DNA of 64,000 nt, taken from Pseudomonas proteolytica. Its GTDB lineage: Bacteria; Pseudomonadota; Gammaproteobacteria; Pseudomonadales; Pseudomonadaceae. The notes under the pieces were generated by a model. That model saw only the letters and a list, made by a program, of their open reading frames with translations, ran no database searches and was not told where the DNA came from. Location of the stretch: assembly GCF_007858275.1 (NCBI RefSeq), contig NZ_VFEV01000001.1, positions 1 through 64,000 of the forward strand, in the 5' to 3' direction. This document shows, piece after piece, positions 40,070 to 48,524 of the stretch (its first letter is position 1; each line of letters begins with the position of its first letter). The position numbers were made by a program, and so were the translations under genes.

Positions 40070-40086
40070 GGTGGACCGTGTGTAAG

Positions 40087-40113
40087 AAAGAGGCCTTCGG
40101 GCCTCTTTTTTTT
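40087..40113 (+). terminator. valS terminator with UUCG tetraloop
   Basis: AAAGAGGCC-TTCG-GGCCTCTTT followed by a run of T. The cUUCGg tetraloop makes this a very stable hairpin. Confidence 0.96.
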
Positions 40114-40133
40114 GTGTTGAAAACCCAATCAAA

Positions 40134-40220
40134 GTGGGAGCGGGCTTGCTCGCGAATGCGGTATATCAGACACACACCCAATAACTGACACACTGCATTC
40201 GCGAGCAAGCCCGCTCCCAC
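40134..40220. repeat. REPIN (gtgggagcgggcttgctcgcg family)
   Basis: Arms gtgggagcgggcttgctcgc and gcgagcaagcccgctcccac with gaatgcggt / actgcattc inner pairing. Follows the valS terminator. Confidence 0.93.
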
Positions 40221-40295
40221 ATTTAACCGAGATCAACTTCGGAATGTGTGACAATACCCACCACTTTTGAAGCAACCCCAGAATCGACGTAGCCC

Positions 40296-41312
40296 ATGAC
40301 CGCCCCCAGCACACCCAAACCGCCCCGCAAGAAGCCGAAAACCGCCGCCACGGCCAAGCCCGTCGTGCCGCGCAAGGAAGCGACCCTGCATCCGCGCAAC
40401 CGCCACCAGGGCCGCTACGACTTCCCCGCGCTGATCAAGACCACGCCAGAACTGGCCCAGTTTGTGATCATCAACCCCTACGGCAAGGAAAGCATCGACT
40501 TCGCCAGCCCGGACGCGGTGCGGGTGTTCAACCGGGCGCTGCTCAAGGCGTTCTATGGCGTGCAGCACTGGGACATCCCCGCAGACTACCTGTGCCCACC
40601 GGTGCCGGGCCGTGCCGATTACGTGCACTTCCTCGCCGACCTGCTGGCCAGCGTCAACGACGGCAAGATTCCCCGTGGCTCGATCGTCAAGGTGCTGGAC
40701 ATCGGCATGGGCGCCAACTGTGTCTATCCGCTGATCGGCTACATGGACTACCGCTGGAACTTCCTCGGCTCCGAGATTGATCCGACAGCGGTCGCCGCGG
40801 CCAAGGCCATTGTGCAGTCCAATGACCTGAGCAAGGTTATCCAACTGCGCCAGCAAACCAATCCCAAGCATATTCTGCTGGGCCTGCTGGAGCCGGGCGA
40901 ACGGTTTGACCTGACCATGTGCAACCCGCCGTTCCATGCCTCCATGGACGAAGCGACCAAAGGCAGCGAGCGTAAATGGCGCGCCTTGGGCAAGGCCGAT
41001 CCCAAGCGCAAATTGCCGGTGCTGAACTTCGGCGGCCAATCGGCAGAGTTGTGGTGTGAAGGCGGTGAGGCGCGGTTTGTCACGCAATTGATCGCCGAAA
41101 GCGCGCATTTCGCCCATAAAGTGCTGTGGTTCAGCACCCTGGTGTCAAAAGCGTCCAACCTGCCTGCCATCGAGACCGCCCTGAAAAAAGCCGGTGTCCT
41201 GGAAAGCCAGGTGGTGGAGATGTCCCAGGGCCAGAAACAAAGCCGTTTTGTGGCCTGGACCTTCCAGACCAAGAACGAGCAGCAGATCTGGCGCCAGCGC
41301 TGGGTGCGCTGA
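40296..41312 (+). CDS. rlmF: 23S rRNA (adenine1618-N6)-methyltransferase
   Basis: 338 residues. It methylates A1618 of 23S rRNA. A basic N-terminal tail ([13 protein letters not shown]) precedes [15 protein letters not shown], the SAM site [14 protein letters not shown] and catalytic NPPF (MCNPPFHAS), ending with SRFVAWTFQ. Length fits the YbiN/RlmF family. Stand-alone gene after valS. Confidence 0.95.
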   Translation: MTAPSTPKPPRKKPKTAATAKPVVPRKEATLHPRNRHQGRYDFPALIKTTPELAQFVIINPYGKESIDFASPDAVRVFNRALLKAFYGVQHWDIPADYLCPPVPGRADYVHFLADLLASVNDGKIPRGSIVKVLDIGMGANCVYPLIGYMDYRWNFLGSEIDPTAVAAAKAIVQSNDLSKVIQLRQQTNPKHILLGLLEPGERFDLTMCNPPFHASMDEATKGSERKWRALGKADPKRKLPVLNFGGQSAELWCEGGEARFVTQLIAESAHFAHKVLWFSTLVSKASNLPAIETALKKAGVLESQVVEMSQGQKQSRFVAWTFQTKNEQQIWRQRWVR

Positions 41313-41320
41313 CCCCGCGT

Positions 41321-41350
41321 CTGTAGGAGCGAGCTTGCTCGCTCCTACAG
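41321..41350. repeat. Solitary minimal REP palindrome
   Basis: Two perfect 14-base arms (ctgtaggagcgagc / gctcgctcctacag) around TT. This is the REP head alone, without the spacer and second REP of a REPIN. Confidence 0.88.
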
Positions 41351-41373
41351 ATAAAGCAAAAAACGCAGGCAAC

Positions 41374-41413
41374 AAAAAACCGTGCCCGGATCGCTCCGGT
41401 GCACGGTTTTTTT
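41374..41413 (-). terminator. Terminator of the HU gene
   Basis: AAAAACCGTGC and GCACGGTTTTT form the stem around a ccgga/tccgg inner hairpin, nine bases beyond the HU stop. A/T runs on both sides allow it to stop rlmF transcription as well. Confidence 0.92.
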
Positions 41414-41422
41414 TACTGCGTC

Positions 41423-41704
41423 TTACTTGTTGATCGAGTCGGTCAGGCCTTTGGCCACAACCAGCTTGATCACTTTCTTGGCAGCGATTTCGATGGCAGC
41501 GCCAGTCGAAGGGTTACGGCCGGTACGGGCTGGACGCTCGGTCACTTTCAGCTTGCCAACACCTGGCAGAGTGATTTCGCCACCGTTTTCCAGCTGGTCA
41601 GCAACAACTTGGCTCAGTTGGTCCAGCAGAGCGCGCACGGTAGTTTTCGGTGCGTCTACTGCTTCAGCCAGGTCAGCGATCAGTTGGTCTTTAGTAATAG
41701 CCAT
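41423..41704 (-). CDS. hupN: HU-family nucleoid protein (HupN-like)
   Basis: 93-residue HU-type histone-like protein that bends and compacts DNA as a dimer. N-terminal helices (MAITKDQLIADLAEAVDAPKTTVRALLDQL) and the DNA-binding arm (LPGVGKLKVTERPARTGRNPSTGA). The sequence is distinct from the clpX/lon-linked HupB; the position by valS/rlmF and ndpA suggests the third Pseudomonas HU, HupN of P. putida. The HU call is certain, the paralogue letter less so. Monocistronic, with its own terminator. Confidence 0.9.
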   Translation of the reverse strand: MAITKDQLIADLAEAVDAPKTTVRALLDQLSQVVADQLENGGEITLPGVGKLKVTERPARTGRNPSTGAAIEIAAKKVIKLVVAKGLTDSINK

Positions 41705-42100
41705 TGTGGTGTTCCTTCCCTATCAAATTCATTTGGATTGCAGAGTGCAGTGTCAGCCATCGAGCCCGACCGTCATGGCCTGGCACCCCTGGCCATAACC
41801 GCGAGAGATCGGGGTTATAGATGCTTGAAACGGGGTTTGGTTCGACCTGACAAATGCTGAATGCACGCTTAACGCCGAGACATCGCGTAAGACGGGGCAA
41901 AACTAGCACAGAGACGGGGAAATATCCGCTTCTACCTACCCATTTGGTCAGCTTTATCGCTCTAAACCGTGAAAAAAAGGCATATGGGTCGTCAGAGGCC
42001 TCCCGAAACCGCTTCAAACGACGCCGCGACCAACGGGTGCGGTACACTGGCGACTTTTTCCGGGAGGCCAACCGCTCCCGCTCAACCAGCCGAGAAGCCC
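41705..42100. other. Divergent control region, HU gene / ndpA
   Basis: 396 non-coding bases that must carry promoters for both nucleoid-protein genes. An imperfect hairpin (atggcc ... ggccat near 41775-41796) is visible, plus a TACACT that could be the -10 of ndpA near 42044. The ndpA frame stays open upstream to 41969 but without family similarity. No RNA gene recognised. Confidence 0.5.
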
Positions 42101-43105
42101 ATGCCGATCCGTCATTGCATCGTCCACCTGATCGACAAAAAACCCGACGGCACGCCCGCAGTTCTCCATGCCCGTGACTCTGAATTGGCCGAGTCCGCTG
42201 CCATCGAGAACATGCTCGCCGACCTCAACGAGAGCTATAACGCCAAACAAGGCAAGGCCTGGGGTTTCTTCCATGCCGAGTCCGGCGCGCACCCGTTCAG
42301 CGGCTGGTTGAAGGAATACTTCGATGGCGGCAAGGATTTCACCGCCTTCAGCCGAATTGCCGTGGAACACCTGCAAAAGCTGATGGAGGAGTCCAACCTC
42401 TCCGTCGGCGGCCATGTGCTGTTTGCTCACTATCAACAAGGCATGACCGACTACCTGGCCATCGCCCTGCTGCACCACAGCGAAGGTGTGGCGGTGACCG
42501 ACGAGCTGGACGTGACGCCCTCGCGCCACCTGGACCTGGGCCAACTGCACCTGGCAGCACGCATCAACGTGTCCGAATGGCAGAACAACAAGCAGTCCAA
42601 GCAGTACATCTCGTTTATCAAGGGCAAGAACGGCAAGAAGGTCTCGGAGTACTTCCGCGACTTTATCGGCTGCCAGGAAGGTGTCGATGGGCCGGGCGAG
42701 ACCCGCACCTTGCTCAAGGCGTTCAGCGATTTCGTCGAGAGCGAAGACCTGCCGGACGAGTCCGCCCGCGAGAAAACCAAGACCCTGGTGGACTACGCCA
42801 GCAGTCAGGCCAAGCTCGGCGAGCCCATGGGCCTGGAAGAGCTGTCGGGGTTGATCGATGAAGATCGGCCAAAAGCGTTCTACGATCATATCCGCAACAA
42901 GGATTACGGCCTGTCGCCGGAAATTCCCGCAGATAAGCGCACCCTCAACCAGTTCCGCCGCTTCACCGGGCGCGCGGAAGGGTTGTCGATCAGCTTTGAA
43001 GCGCACTTGCTGGGCGACAAGATCGAGTATGACGAAGCCGCCGGCACCTTGATCATCAAGGGCCTGCCGACCCAGCTCACCGACCAGCTCAAGCGTCGTA
43101 ACTGA
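42101..43105 (+). CDS. ndpA: Nucleoid-associated protein YejK/NdpA
   Basis: 334 residues. The family co-purifies with the nucleoid and binds topoisomerases in E. coli. Start [17 protein letters not shown], then [35 protein letters not shown] and [23 protein letters not shown], which are typical YejK blocks. Length matches E. coli YejK. Its stop overlaps the next start (TGATG). Confidence 0.93.
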   Translation: MPIRHCIVHLIDKKPDGTPAVLHARDSELAESAAIENMLADLNESYNAKQGKAWGFFHAESGAHPFSGWLKEYFDGGKDFTAFSRIAVEHLQKLMEESNLSVGGHVLFAHYQQGMTDYLAIALLHHSEGVAVTDELDVTPSRHLDLGQLHLAARINVSEWQNNKQSKQYISFIKGKNGKKVSEYFRDFIGCQEGVDGPGETRTLLKAFSDFVESEDLPDESAREKTKTLVDYASSQAKLGEPMGLEELSGLIDEDRPKAFYDHIRNKDYGLSPEIPADKRTLNQFRRFTGRAEGLSISFEAHLLGDKIEYDEAAGTLIIKGLPTQLTDQLKRRN

Positions 43106-43455
43106 TGCTTGGCGGGGTGCTGAAGAAAGTCCTGCTGGTGTTGCTGGTGGTGGTGGCGATCCAGAACTGGGGCAAGATCGAGCGGCTGTTCAACCCCTCG
43201 CAGGTGGTCCCGGAGCAAACCCGAGCGTCAGCGCGGGTGGTGCTGTATGCCACCGACTGGTGTGGCTACTGCAAGCAGATCCAGCGATTCCTGGATCAGA
43301 AGGGCATTCCCTACAAAAGCGTGGATATCGACAAGGATCCCGAAGGCCGCAAGGCCTATCAGGCGCTGGGCGGCGGCGGGATTCCGTTTGTGGATGTGAA
43401 CGGCACGCTGATTCGCGAATACAACCCGGACGCGATCCTGTCCGCCCTCAAATAA
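43105..43455 (+). CDS. Membrane-anchored glutaredoxin
   Basis: 116 residues: an N-terminal hydrophobic helix (about 5-20, LKKVLLVLLVVVAI) and a glutaredoxin fold with active site C53-G-Y-C56, the cis-Pro GGGGIPFVDVNG and a C-terminal helix. It reduces disulfides or mixed glutathione disulfides. The uncleaved helix suggests attachment to the inner membrane; the flanking charges leave the side ambiguous. Translationally coupled to ndpA by a one-base overlap. Confidence 0.87.
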   Translation: MLGGVLKKVLLVLLVVVAIQNWGKIERLFNPSQVVPEQTRASARVVLYATDWCGYCKQIQRFLDQKGIPYKSVDIDKDPEGRKAYQALGGGGIPFVDVNGTLIREYNPDAILSALK

Positions 43456-43457
43456 CT

Positions 43458-43590
43458 GTGGCGAGGGGGCTTGTCCCCCGCTGGGCTGCGTAGCAGCCCC
43501 AAAACCTGCACCCTCGGTTTTGCCTGAGATTACTCAGTGGCCTTACTGGGGCTGCTATGCAGCCCAACGGGGGACAAGCCCCCTTGCCAC
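43458..43590. repeat. REPIN (gtggcgagggggcttgtcccc variant)
   Basis: Arms gtggcgagggggcttgtccc and gggacaagcccccttgccac, with inner gggctgcgtagcagcccc against ggggctgctatgcagccc. Confidence 0.9.
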
Positions 43591-43630
43591 TGAAATATCC
43601 AACCTGCACCACAGATACACCTAATCCAAC

Positions 43631-44566
43631 CTACAGCTGCTGGATACCGAACCCCAATCGCGGGAAGTGCACATGCACGGTGCCGGCGCGCTCATCTTCG
43701 CGGCGCAGGATCAGTTCTTCGCGACCGGCAAATATCAACTCGCCTACCACCGGGTCGACGCCATAGTCGGTCGCAGCGATGCTCACTGGCTGGCCCACCT
43801 TGAACCCGTTGGGATCTTCAAACACCTCAGCCGGCAACGCCGCAGGCGCGCTATCACGGGCGATTTCCAGTGCCTGGCTGGCACTCATCTCGCTGGCGGT
43901 ACCATGCCCAAAGCCCAAAACCCGAGCAAGCCAGGCGCCGACAACCGGATAGTTATCCACCAGCGGCGACGTCACCGACGAGCCCTTGAGGAACCACAAC
44001 GGATGGGCCATGGAGAAGTCGGCAATCGACGGCTCGCCAAACAGGAAATCCCCCGACTGACGCTGCAACTGTTGCTCAAGCCGCGCGATGATGGCCGGCC
44101 ACTGGTGCAGGGCTACGTCCAGTTGCACGCGGGTGGCAGTACCGTCGCCGAACATCTTGCTGCGGTCTGCAACCAGCACCTGCAGCAAATGCGGCGGCAC
44201 CTTGGCAAATTTCACGGCCAGGGATTCAGGCTGGAATACCAGGGCCACGGCGTGGGAAAACACCACCGAATCGGCCCAGGCCGCGAAGCTCTGGCTGACC
44301 AACTCCTGACCTTCGGGAAACAGCGGGGGCGTGGCCTTTTCCTGCTCCAGGCGGCGGGCGATCAGCGCAGTGTCGCAATAGATATCCGCACCGACCTGCA
44401 ACACCGGGGTTTTACGGTAGCCGCCGGTCAGAGCCGTCAGGTCGGGCTTGGGCATCACCGGGGGAATGGTCACCGATTGCCAGGACAGCCCTTTGAAGCC
44501 CAGGAGCAGGCGGGCTTTTTCCGCGAAGGGGGATTGAGGGTAGTGGTGCAGGATCAACTCAGACAT
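43631..44566 (-). CDS. Glutathione S-transferase family protein
   Basis: 311 residues: a thioredoxin-like N-domain (MSELILHHYPQSPFAEKARLLLGFKGLSW, with the Ser/Pro region and KTPVLQVGADIYCDTALIARRLE as the GSH site) and a helical C-domain with DFLFGEPSIADFSMAHPLWF. About 100 extra C-terminal residues (VGQPVSIAATDYGVDPVVGEL) form an added beta-rich module not present in ordinary GSTs of about 210 residues. The substrate is unknown. The start is at 44566, with GGAG upstream. Confidence 0.88.
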   Translation of the reverse strand: MSELILHHYPQSPFAEKARLLLGFKGLSWQSVTIPPVMPKPDLTALTGGYRKTPVLQVGADIYCDTALIARRLEQEKATPPLFPEGQELVSQSFAAWADSVVFSHAVALVFQPESLAVKFAKVPPHLLQVLVADRSKMFGDGTATRVQLDVALHQWPAIIARLEQQLQRQSGDFLFGEPSIADFSMAHPLWFLKGSSVTSPLVDNYPVVGAWLARVLGFGHGTASEMSASQALEIARDSAPAALPAEVFEDPNGFKVGQPVSIAATDYGVDPVVGELIFAGREELILRREDERAGTVHVHFPRLGFGIQQL

Positions 44567-44647
44567 TCCGGACTCCGCCAGATGAAGGAACCGCCAGCTT
44601 ATCGTGCAAAAACGCAGTGGCCTACCCATTGGCCTGATGGGAACCGA

Positions 44648-44932
44648 TCAATCAGATTGATAAGCCCGCGCCAGGCACTCCTTGGCGCTTTTCTTGAGCT
44701 TTTTTATCAAGCGTTCCTGGCGCAAGGCCTCGCCCTTGCTCGCGCAGGCCTCGGTATACACCAGCGCCACCGCCGGGCTGGAAAGAAAGAACCGCGCGCC
44801 TTTGCCGCTTTGATGGGTCGCAAAGCGGCGCACCGGATCATTGCTGATGCCGCAATAGAGCGAGCCATTGGCGGCACGGACCAGGTACACAAACCAGGGT
44901 TTCGGCACGGCGGGTTCAGGCGAACTGTTCAC
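44648..44932 (-). CDS. GIY-YIG domain protein (UPF0213/YhbQ-like)
   Basis: 94 residues. The nuclease-like GIY-YIG core reads [36 protein letters not shown], the motif being VYL...YCG, then a basic C-terminal helix ([14 protein letters not shown]). Single-domain proteins of this kind (YhbQ) have been reported to act on DNA but remain poorly defined. Adjacent genes give no hint. Confidence 0.9.
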   Translation of the reverse strand: MNSSPEPAVPKPWFVYLVRAANGSLYCGISNDPVRRFATHQSGKGARFFLSSPAVALVYTEACASKGEALRQERLIKKLKKSAKECLARAYQSD

Positions 44933-44968
44933 AAAGTATTCTGGCCAGTGAAAAGAGCGCCAATCTTA

Positions 44969-45439
44969 TCAACGACCGGCCTGGAACGCTTTCAAGCCTT
45001 TCAAGGCCTGTGCCCGCACGGCGTTGCGTACCAGTGGCGTCCAGCCCAACAACAGGCCCTTGGCCCCGAGCGCCTGGCGCGACCAGCGCCACAGGTCAAA
45101 GTGATCGTGGTGCTCGCAGATCTTGCCATCGCGGAACACAAAGCGTGCCTGGATATCGTTGACCACGGTGTTGCCGGTCTGGCTGAACAGGTACGTCGCC
45201 ACCCAATGGGCGCTGCCGGTGGTGTCGTCGCTGCGCACCTGGTCAAAGGTCAGGGAAAAATCCTTGGCCCGGGTGGTGAGCATGCGCCACATGTCGCCGG
45301 CATCGCGCCCACGCAGATCACCAAATGCAGGATCGCTGAACAGCACATCATCGGTGTAGCAGGCGCTCATGGCTTCAGCGTCCAGACGCTCAAAGGCACG
45401 ATAGAACTCGACGATCAGGGCGTTATGGGCATCACTCAT
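44969..45439 (-). CDS. SnoaL/NTF2-like protein
   Basis: 156 residues. Cone-shaped NTF2 fold seen in ALIVEFYRAFERLDAEAMSACYTDDVLFSDPAFGDLRG, a middle strand HWVATYLFSQTGNTVVNDIQARFVF and HHDHFDLWRW. Family members include steroid isomerase-like enzymes and many unknowns; the HHDHFDLW block is typical of an uncharacterised nuclear-transport-factor-2-like group. The start at 45439 (GGAAG upstream) excludes an extension through the REPIN. Confidence 0.85.
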   Translation of the reverse strand: MSDAHNALIVEFYRAFERLDAEAMSACYTDDVLFSDPAFGDLRGRDAGDMWRMLTTRAKDFSLTFDQVRSDDTTGSAHWVATYLFSQTGNTVVNDIQARFVFRDGKICEHHDHFDLWRWSRQALGAKGLLLGWTPLVRNAVRAQALKGLKAFQAGR

Positions 45440-45496
45440 GGGCAGCTTCCAAAAGTAGGGAGTCAAGCCAAGCACTGTACCCGTGTCGAGCGCGCC

Positions 45497-45684
45497 GTGG
45501 CGAGCGGACCTGTCGTGACGAGCGGGCTTGTCGTGGCGAGCGGGCTTGCCCCGCGCTGGACTGCGCAGCAGGCCCAAAACCAGCCAACTCGGTTTGCCTG
45601 AAAAACCTCGGTGGGTTGGGGTTGGGGTTGGGGTTGGGGTTGGGGCTGCTGCGCAGCCCAGCGGGGGACAAGCCCCCTCGCCAC
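45497..45684. repeat. Compound REPIN with tandem heads and TTGGGG centre
   Basis: Three 18-base heads in tandem (45497-45514, 45515-45532, 45533-45550, each a variant of gtggcgagcgggcttgtc), then a normal left arm, a spacer with telomere-like repeats (45616-45645), and a right arm of a different sub-family (gggggacaagccccctcgcc). Confidence 0.88.
45616..45645 (+). repeat. Five tandem TTGGGG repeats (G-quadruplex motif)
   Basis: Five perfect copies of TTGGGG, preceded by GGG. Runs of four G separated by TT satisfy the intramolecular G-quadruplex rule. Confidence 0.95.
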
Positions 45685-45736
45685 AAAAAGCCCCTATTCC
45701 CCCCTTCAGCACAACAGCAGGCTTGCCAAGACCCAC

Positions 45737-46372
45737 CTAAGGCACCATCCCGCAATTACGCGCATAGGCGAACAAATCCACATCGGTGGAAATGCACAGG
45801 CGTTGCATCGCGGTACTTTTCTGCTTGCTGATCGTGGAAATACTGCGATTGACCCGTGCGGCGATCTGGCTGACGGTCAAGCCGCTGGCCAGCATCCGCA
45901 CCACTTCCCGCTCTTTGCCCGACAACTGCGGCAGTTGTGACTGATCCCCCGTCCCGGCTTCCACCAATTGCACCCGCAGGCACTCGCTGGCAAAGGTCTG
46001 GCCGCCGATCACGGCGTTGATGGCCTGCGGCAACTCCCTGGCCGACGCGCTCTTGGCCACGATGGCGCGGGCACCATGGGCGAGGGAGGCACGCAGGGTG
46101 GCGACATTGGCGAACATGGTGACCAGGATAACCGGCAAGTCCGGATACTGACGGGCCAGCAGGCTCAACAAGCCATAGCCATCAGCCTGCTGCCCTCCGG
46201 GCATGGCGAAGTCGGTGACCAGAACATCGCACGGCGTGGTACTCAACAGCCTGAGCAGCGCGTCGGGGCCATCGGCCTCCCCCACCACTTTGCAGCGACC
46301 GTTCGCCTCGATCACCACTCTCTGCCCGATACGTACAATGGGATGATCGTCAGCAATAATTACTCGAAGCAT
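45737..46372 (-). CDS. RcsB-like response regulator (NarL/LuxR type)
   Basis: 211-residue transcription factor. Receiver domain with acidic pocket D8/D9 and phosphoacceptor Asp54 (LVTDFAMPGG), then a LuxR-type helix-turn-helix (LSGKEREVVRMLASGLTVSQIAARVNRSISTISKQKSTAMQRL). The DH...G-Q-R-V start and HTH resemble RcsB, BvgA and RocA proteins that control fimbrial genes in Pseudomonas (for example cup loci). It lies downstream of a receiver-Hpt gene and close to the chaperone-usher cluster, which is its likely target. No cognate sensor kinase is in the window. Confidence 0.9.
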   Translation of the reverse strand: MLRVIIADDHPIVRIGQRVVIEANGRCKVVGEADGPDALLRLLSTTPCDVLVTDFAMPGGQQADGYGLLSLLARQYPDLPVILVTMFANVATLRASLAHGARAIVAKSASARELPQAINAVIGGQTFASECLRVQLVEAGTGDQSQLPQLSGKEREVVRMLASGLTVSQIAARVNRSISTISKQKSTAMQRLCISTDVDLFAYARNCGMVP

Positions 46373-46583
46373 AGATACCCACGGATGATGGCAAATTGAA
46401 TCCGCGCAAAATAACCCCGCTGGCGATCCTCAACAACCGTTCAGGATAAGCCTCCTAAGGCGGCGTCCCGTGTTTGGTAGTTACCAATTCTTTCCCTACA
46501 CAACAAAAGGAAACACCCTACAGCCAAAAACCAGACAGCCAGATTGCCAAATGCATCTCGACACAAGTCACTCCCCACTGCGC

Positions 46584-47375
46584 TTACACACTGCGCAAAT
46601 ATTCCAGACACCGCCGCAAGTCCGCCCGGAATGCCTGCAACGCTGGAGCGTGGGCCAATACGCCATCGGCGTGAACCAGCTCAATCAACTTCACCCCCCT
46701 TAACTCAAGGTCCGTCCCGCCCAAAAACGCCAGGCTGCCTACCAGGCGATGCAAGCGCTGCGCGGTCAATAAAGTACTCAGGGTGCAACAGGCTTGTTCC
46801 AGGATCGCGAAGTCTTCCCAGGCTTCGTCCAGCAGGCCGGGGAGCATCTGGTCGACAACCTGCTCATTGCCGAAGGTTTGCACAAGCTGCGCACGCGTCG
46901 GCCATGTCCCGGCAGAGGGCCGGCCCCACGCCGAAAAAGTACCCGGCAGCCAGCGCACCAACACCGCATGCAATTGCTCCAGCGCCAGCGGCTTGAGCAA
47001 CCAGGCATCCATGCCGGCGTCGCGGCAACGTTGTGGGTCGTCGTTTTGCAGATTGGCGGTCAAGGCAATGATCGGCACGCGCTTGAGCCCCTTGCGCCGT
47101 TCATGCTGGCGAATGGCGCGAGCCATGCGGTAACCGTCCATATCCGGCATTTGGCAGTCGCTGATAATCAGGTCCGAAGGCCGGTTGATAACGGCTAACA
47201 GGCCCTGGCGGCCATCGGCCACGGACTGATGGGCAACACCCAGTTTTTGCAGGAAGCAGCCCAGCATCGCGCGATAGGCTGAATGATCATCCACGACCAG
47301 TACGTTCAGGTGCGGTGCGGGGGGTGGCTGCGACGCTCGGCCCTCGCCGGTGGTTGAACGTACCACAGAGCCCAT
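46584..47375 (-). CDS. Receiver-Hpt phosphorelay protein without kinase domain
   Basis: 263 residues. Receiver domain (about 23-143) with acidic D29/D30, phosphoacceptor Asp73 (ISDCQMPDMDG) and Lys128 (LLKPL), then an Hpt domain with phospho-His209 (RLHRLVGSLAFLG). This is the C-terminal half of an RcsC/BvgS/RocS-type hybrid kinase, but no kinase or input domain precedes it. It may relay phosphate to the RcsB-like protein from an unlinked kinase, or be the remnant of a truncated hybrid. ATG at 47375 with AAGGGG upstream; a GTG six bases earlier is possible. Divergent from the DUF1120 cluster. Confidence 0.88.
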   Translation of the reverse strand: MGSVVRSTTGEGRASQPPPAPHLNVLVVDDHSAYRAMLGCFLQKLGVAHQSVADGRQGLLAVINRPSDLIISDCQMPDMDGYRMARAIRQHERRKGLKRVPIIALTANLQNDDPQRCRDAGMDAWLLKPLALEQLHAVLVRWLPGTFSAWGRPSAGTWPTRAQLVQTFGNEQVVDQMLPGLLDEAWEDFAILEQACCTLSTLLTAQRLHRLVGSLAFLGGTDLELRGVKLIELVHADGVLAHAPALQAFRADLRRCLEYLRSV

Positions 47376-47877
47376 GGGCACCCCTTGTGCGCGATCGGAC
47401 TGGAGGCAGGCAGCCCCGAGTCACCTCCGGCAGCGCTGGCGTAATAGGCAGGAGGGCACTGTGCAGCGCCTTAAGTGACACCGGTGACTATCATCGCGGC
47501 AAAAATATATCCTTTTGGATACTCCGACGCCGATACAACAACTACGAAAAACAACTTTCCTACGTCACTGAAAACCTATTCTTACGGACTTGCCGCGGAT
47601 TTCCGTACGCCCGCCCATTGTCGTATTTTTTGTATTTGCCCCCCGCCCTGCCCTCGCTAAATTGCGCCCCACCCCAGAGAGGGACGGCTCGCCACTCGGC
47701 GTGCCAGCCACAACAAACAACACCCCGCACACTGCCAGCCCATTGGGGGCCAGGCATTGCCGTGCATCTTTTTTATCGATCAGCCTTGCAATGGACAATT
47801 GAAATGAACGCCTCCCGACACCTGATGAGCACCACCCCCCAAGCCTTCCCAACAGCCGCAAATCAGGTCCTGTAACC
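47376..47877. other. Divergent control region, phosphorelay genes / DUF1120 fimbrial cluster
   Basis: 502 bases with no convincing gene; an open frame of 186 codons crosses it but has Pro/Thr-rich low-complexity content and no family features. The central part (about 47500-47600) is AT-rich. A dyad TATCC-TTTT-GGATA lies at 47508-47521, about 360 bases before the first pilin gene, and is a candidate site for the linked RcsB-like regulator. Confidence 0.55.
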
Positions 47878-48492
47878 ATGAAAAACTTTGCCTCGCGCCT
47901 CATGCTCACCCTGCTGTTCACGCCTTCGGTATTTGCCGCAAGCTCCATCGAACTGGCCGTCAGGGGGACTATCACCCCGAGCGCCTGCACACCCGCATTC
48001 GCCGGTGGCAACGTCGTCGATCACGGAAAAATCTCGGCCAAGGATTTGGTACAGGGCAACACCACTTACCTGCCCACGGCCACCGTGCAATTGTCGATCA
48101 CTTGCGAGGCCAGCACGCTTTTCGCGATCAAGCCCATCGACAATCGTAGCGGTACAGCTACCAGCCCCCGCGACTTCGGTCTGGGCCTGATCAATGGCGA
48201 CAAAAAGCTGGGGCGCTTCCACCTGACGCCCAAGGACATGACCGCCGACGGCGTCGCTGTGCAGCCGATTGCTTCGGAAGACGGTGGTCGCACCTGGTTT
48301 GCCGAACACATATGGGAACTGGGCGTGCTGTGGGGCGCCGGGGCCATGGACGACGCCAGCGCTTTGCTGCCATCCCGAGTACTGGTACTGGGCCTGGATG
48401 TCAACACCTCGATCGCTCGCGCCGATCAATTTGACTTGAGCGATGAGGTCTCCATCGACGGCTCCGGCACCCTGGAAGTGCTGTACCTGTAG
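47878..48492 (+). CDS. DUF1120 fimbrial subunit-like protein 1
   Basis: 204-residue secreted protein (signal peptide to about residue 20, ending SVFA). DUF1120 pattern: N-terminal strand SSIELAVRGTITPSAC, VDHGKISAKDL, second Cys in QLSITCEAS, IDNRSGT, and C-terminal GTLEVLYL. The alternating hydrophobic first strand, the spacing of the two Cys and the last strand with penultimate Tyr are what chaperone-usher pilins show. First gene of the cluster, so probably a major subunit. E. coli GltF and YhcF are DUF1120 proteins next to a chaperone and usher, supporting this reading. Function otherwise unproven. Confidence 0.82.
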   Translation: MKNFASRLMLTLLFTPSVFAASSIELAVRGTITPSACTPAFAGGNVVDHGKISAKDLVQGNTTYLPTATVQLSITCEASTLFAIKPIDNRSGTATSPRDFGLGLINGDKKLGRFHLTPKDMTADGVAVQPIASEDGGRTWFAEHIWELGVLWGAGAMDDASALLPSRVLVLGLDVNTSIARADQFDLSDEVSIDGSGTLEVLYL

Positions 48493-48524
48493 TTCCCGTT
48501 TCACCCACAAGGAAGGTCCATCGA

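Noticed and set aside
37163..40132. Open frame of 989 codons antisense to valS
   Set aside because: Low-complexity His/Gln/Val composition, no family features, and it lies exactly opposite a certain valS gene.
47315..47875. 186-codon open frame before the DUF1120 cluster
   Set aside because: Overlaps the start of the divergent receiver-Hpt gene, has no ribosome site, and its Pro/Thr-rich sequence has no recognisable fold.
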